Positions 14,369 to 16,566 of a stretch of DNA of 16,566 nt are shown here, in pieces. The stretch comes from an uncultured Clostridium sp. (GTDB taxonomy: Bacteria > Bacillota > Clostridia > Lachnospirales > Lachnospiraceae), in the NCBI GenBank assembly GCA_900540335.1, contig UQFC01000061.1:1-16566 (forward strand), given 5' to 3'. Position numbers and translations under genes: made by a program. Position 1 is the first letter of the stretch; each line of letters begins with the position of its first letter. The notes below the pieces were generated by a model, which ran no database searches, had not been told where the DNA came from, and was given only the letters and a program-made list of their open reading frames with translations.

Positions 14369-15703
14369 TTAATTCCCGGCGGCAGGCAGATAAAGTTCCT
14401 GGCCCGCAGAAAGTCTGTTCTCATCATCCAGCCCGTTCCACAGACAAATCTGTCCGATCGGTTCCATACTGTGATAACGCTCCATACAGATTCCGTAAAG
14501 TGTTTCCCCTCTTTTTACCGTATACTGCACTGCGTCCGCCGGAATCTGAACAGGAACTGTTTCCGGCCCGCTTTCCTGGAGAACCGCTGCTTCCTGCGCC
14601 GCGCCGCTTTCCTGGACATTCTCTGTTTTCGCCGCCGCTCCGCTCTCCTCCGGCAGCGATGTTCCTGACCCAGCAGCCGCTCCGCCGCTTTCCGTCTTCC
14701 CGGTTTCTATAAACAGATTCTGATTTTCTGTGCCGGCGGCAGTGGCATTTCCTCCCATTCCTCCTGTCAAAACGGAATTCTGTGAGGAAACAGTCCCGCT
14801 TCCTTCTGTTTCAATTACAATTCCCGCCTGGGTGGGATATACCTGTCCCGGCACCTCCTCGATTTCCACCTCATCTCCGCTTTCCCCTGTCGTCAGTGCA
14901 TTCGACCATTTCTGCCAGGTTCCCTCCGGAACCGCGGAGGCAATCACCGTCTCCATTGTTTTCATTTTCTGATAATTATTAAAGCTGACTACACCGCCAG
15001 CCAGCACCAGCACCGACAGGACACCGCAGGCTGTCCCCAGCACATTGACTGCAGAACGCGTCCGGACTGCCTCTGTTTTTTTATCCTCCATTTTCTGCCG
15101 GAAATCGCGAATCACAGTATCCCTGCTTCCTGTCTCAACCCGTCTGGCATCCTTGCGGGAAACCATATAATCCTGCATCATCTGATTTCTTTCGTAATAA
15201 ATGCAGTACCCCTGGAGACGGTAAAATCCGTCCTCGGACGCCATGTAGACCGCCTCATCTCCCTCCAGACCGCTGTTTAAATACATCAGCTGATATTTTC
15301 CTGCAAAATACTGACTGTGCTGTTTCCAGTAATTCAGCGGACTTAAAGTGCTTCCCTGGGCTCCGCATAAAAACCACCCCAGAATACTCCTTTTCGGAAA
15401 CATCTGCTCCATTACCTCATAGGCTTTTTTCCAGGCCTCCTCCGTAAATTCTGCCTTTTGGCCTTCCCGGGCCACATTCTCCATCTCCAGCGCCCCGTCT
15501 GCAAACAGAAAAGGAATGCCGTCCTGAACCCGGCATTCTCCCACCAGAAGCCCCACCCGCAAATCCTGTCCGCCGGTGGGATACAATCGCTTCAAATACG
15601 TATTGACATAATCCTCCACATAAAGCTTCACCGCCTGATCCCGTTCCCCTATCTGCCGGATGTTTTTCGGCAGCCTGGGATAAGGGTTGTACAATTCTCC
15701 CAT
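14369..15703 (-). CDS. Membrane protein with degenerate MPN(JAB)-like domain and C-terminal LysM
   Basis: A 444-residue protein with an unusual plan. Residues about 45-170 look like an MPN/JAB1 domain: V50-GLLVGE56 matches the strand carrying the JAMM glutamate, GWFLCGAQGSTLS (109-121) aligns with the GWYHSHP...LS stretch, and YQLMYLNSG to GFYRLQGY fits the closing strands. The two histidines of HxHP are absent (LCGA), so isopeptidase activity is unlikely. A membrane helix spans about 219-240. A Gly/Ser/Ala/Glu-rich linker runs from 260 to 391, and a LysM domain (392-440: VQYTVKRGETLYGICMERY...GQELYLP) ends the protein, which should bind peptidoglycan outside. GGGGTGA precedes the ATG. It lies 67 bases after yyaC. 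The MPN call is by eye; LysM is firm. Confidence 0.72.
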   Translation of the reverse strand: MGELYNPYPRLPKNIRQIGERDQAVKLYVEDYVNTYLKRLYPTGGQDLRVGLLVGECRVQDGIPFLFADGALEMENVAREGQKAEFTEEAWKKAYEVMEQMFPKRSILGWFLCGAQGSTLSPLNYWKQHSQYFAGKYQLMYLNSGLEGDEAVYMASEDGFYRLQGYCIYYERNQMMQDYMVSRKDARRVETGSRDTVIRDFRQKMEDKKTEAVRTRSAVNVLGTACGVLSVLVLAGGVVSFNNYQKMKTMETVIASAVPEGTWQKWSNALTTGESGDEVEIEEVPGQVYPTQAGIVIETEGSGTVSSQNSVLTGGMGGNATAAGTENQNLFIETGKTESGGAAAGSGTSLPEESGAAAKTENVQESGAAQEAAVLQESGPETVPVQIPADAVQYTVKRGETLYGICMERYHSMEPIGQICLWNGLDDENRLSAGQELYLPAAGN

Positions 15704-15770
15704 AATCTCACCCCACTGCTTATTTTTCTTCTATCTGAAAAATCATAGCACAGTCCCGGTGTGGATTTTG

Positions 15771-16370
15771 TCAAATTGCGGCAGGAATTTCTAAAAACTG
15801 TTCGACAAAAAATATGCTGCTGCTGATATAATCGGCCATCCGCATAACAACAGAAAGGCGTACACTCTGCAGCATCAGAGGATCCGCATTCCTGCAGCCG
15901 CCGACAATGCCGGTAATAAAAATATCGCCTACCTCCTGCAGATCCTTGCAGACTCCAAGTCCCGGCCGTAAAGCGCCTCTGCCCAGAGTCACACAGCCCA
16001 CATGCTCCGCACTTCCCACAGAAGCATCTACCGCCACAATTACATGATTGGGAAAACACCGCTCAATCATGGCAACCGACTGTTCCAGATTCATGGCATG
16101 AACAGGCCGTTCCAGAGTTCCTACAATCTCCATCCTTCTGACCTTCTGTTCTTTTAATTTATATCCAATCAGGGGGCCCAGACTGTCTCCGGTGGATCGG
16201 TCTGTCCCGATGCATAAAAACACAACTCCATCCCGGCTCTCTTCTGCCCGAACCTCCTCAATCATTCTGTGAAGCAGTTTTCCGCAAAGCTCTGCATCCT
16301 CCGCCTGCCGGGAATCAAAATAATAAATCTCTTTGTCCGTTTTCCGGATTCTCTTCCATCTCACCTTCAT
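15771..16370 (-). CDS. yyaC: Spore protease YyaC family protein
   Basis: A 199-residue protein of the YyaC family (TIGR02841/DUF1256), related in fold to the germination protease GPR and to hydrogenase-maturation proteases. Key stretches are FLCIGTDRSTGDSLGPLIG (51-69) with D57 and D62, GTLERPVHAMNL with H91, AVDASVG with D115 and TGIVGGCR. It is found almost only in endospore formers and is known in Bacillus as a forespore gene; its substrate is not established. The N-terminus is soluble and no signal peptide is seen. The upstream GTATA-N18-TATAATA box resembles sigma-F/G promoters. The ribosome site (GGCGGA) is weak. The gene is the best marker here that the host sporulates. Confidence 0.9.
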   Translation of the reverse strand: MKVRWKRIRKTDKEIYYFDSRQAEDAELCGKLLHRMIEEVRAEESRDGVVFLCIGTDRSTGDSLGPLIGYKLKEQKVRRMEIVGTLERPVHAMNLEQSVAMIERCFPNHVIVAVDASVGSAEHVGCVTLGRGALRPGLGVCKDLQEVGDIFITGIVGGCRNADPLMLQSVRLSVVMRMADYISSSIFFVEQFLEIPAAI

Positions 16371-16401
16371 GCCATTCCGCCTGTACTGTTTTTGTTATTC
16401 C

Positions 16402-16431
16402 TATTATAAGCAGAAGACAGATAATTTATAC
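16402..16431 (-). promoter_or_regulatory. Forespore-type (sigma-F/sigma-G-like) promoter of yyaC
   Basis: Minus-strand GTATA (16427-16431), 18 bases, TATAATA (16402-16408). Sigma-G sites in Bacillus look like G-[ACT]-AT-R, about 18 bases, CATNNTA; here the first C is T. The same bases read as GCTTATAATA at N15 also fit much of the sigma-F -10. A sigma-A reading finds TATAAT but no -35 box. Confidence 0.45.
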
Positions 16432-16531
16432 TTGTGAGATTCTGCGGCAAAGCTCCCTTCCACCGCATGAGGATTCACACGGAACGATTTTGATTTCCCG
16501 GGAATCTGTTTTCTGGAAAATCAAATAAGAA

Positions 16532-16566
16532 AGAAGCTCGCTCGCGAGCTTCTCCGCCTGCGGCGG
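16532..16566 (-). terminator. Terminator hairpins of a gene beyond the right edge
   Basis: AGAAGCTCGC (16532-16541) and GCGAGCTTCT (16544-16553) are perfect inverted arms two bases apart, forming a 9-bp stem with a CGAG loop. On the minus strand they are followed by TTCTTATTTGATTTT. A second small hairpin, CCGCC-TGC-GGCGG, runs to the window edge. This suits the end of a minus-strand transcript that begins outside the window. Confidence 0.7.

Noticed and set aside
15750..15780. TTGACA near the yyaC stop as a promoter for the LysM gene
   Set aside because: The nearest -10-like hexamer (TATGAT) lies 21 bases away, outside the normal range; a TGN-extended -10 alone is not convincing.
16471..16486. 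parS-like sequence near yyaC (a gene often close to the origin)
   Set aside because: On the minus strand it matches the 16-base Bacillus parS consensus at only about 11 positions, too few for a ParB site.

Overview
This window reads like a chromosomal segment of an anaerobic, endospore-forming Firmicute, most likely a Lachnospiraceae/Clostridia member. The reasons are a YyaC-type spore protein gene, a DUF5711-type membrane protein, a CBS-containing family II pyrophosphatase, a ROK glucokinase, and strong AGGAGG ribosome binding sites. All thirteen genes lie on the minus strand, so transcription runs from high to low coordinates. I see no rRNA, tRNA, insertion sequence, prophage or CRISPR array.

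In order of transcription, the right end (16566 to 12930) holds the terminator of an unseen gene, then yyaC with a promoter resembling forespore sigma-F/G sites. Two membrane-anchored proteins of unknown role follow. One has an N-terminal MPN(JAB)-like domain that has lost its metal-binding histidines, one membrane helix and a C-terminal LysM domain. The other is a DUF5711-like protein with one membrane helix and a predicted beta-propeller outside the cell. A sigma-A-type promoter with a perfect palindrome over its -10 box precedes the DUF5711 gene.

The middle (12856 to 5163) is central metabolism: transketolase with a textbook terminator, glucokinase with its own promoter, then a probable run of pyrophosphatase, flavin reductase, a shikimate-kinase-like protein and an ApgM-like phosphomutase. 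The flavin reductase carries a C-terminal tail of five 16-residue lysine-rich repeats. The kinase lacks a key shikimate-binding arginine. The ApgM-like protein belongs to a superfamily in which one branch has been proposed to be homoserine kinase, so the substrates of these two neighbours are open.

The left end (4857 to 8) looks like an accessory catabolic module: a CitMHS-type carboxylate transporter, a LysR regulator, a signal-less tannase/feruloyl-esterase-family hydrolase and a class C beta-lactamase-fold hydrolase. Its transporter promoter is flanked by related TTATGA/TCATAA palindromes that may be regulator sites. A plausible reading is uptake of an organic acid or acid ester followed by cytoplasmic ester cleavage; the actual substrate cannot be read from the sequence.
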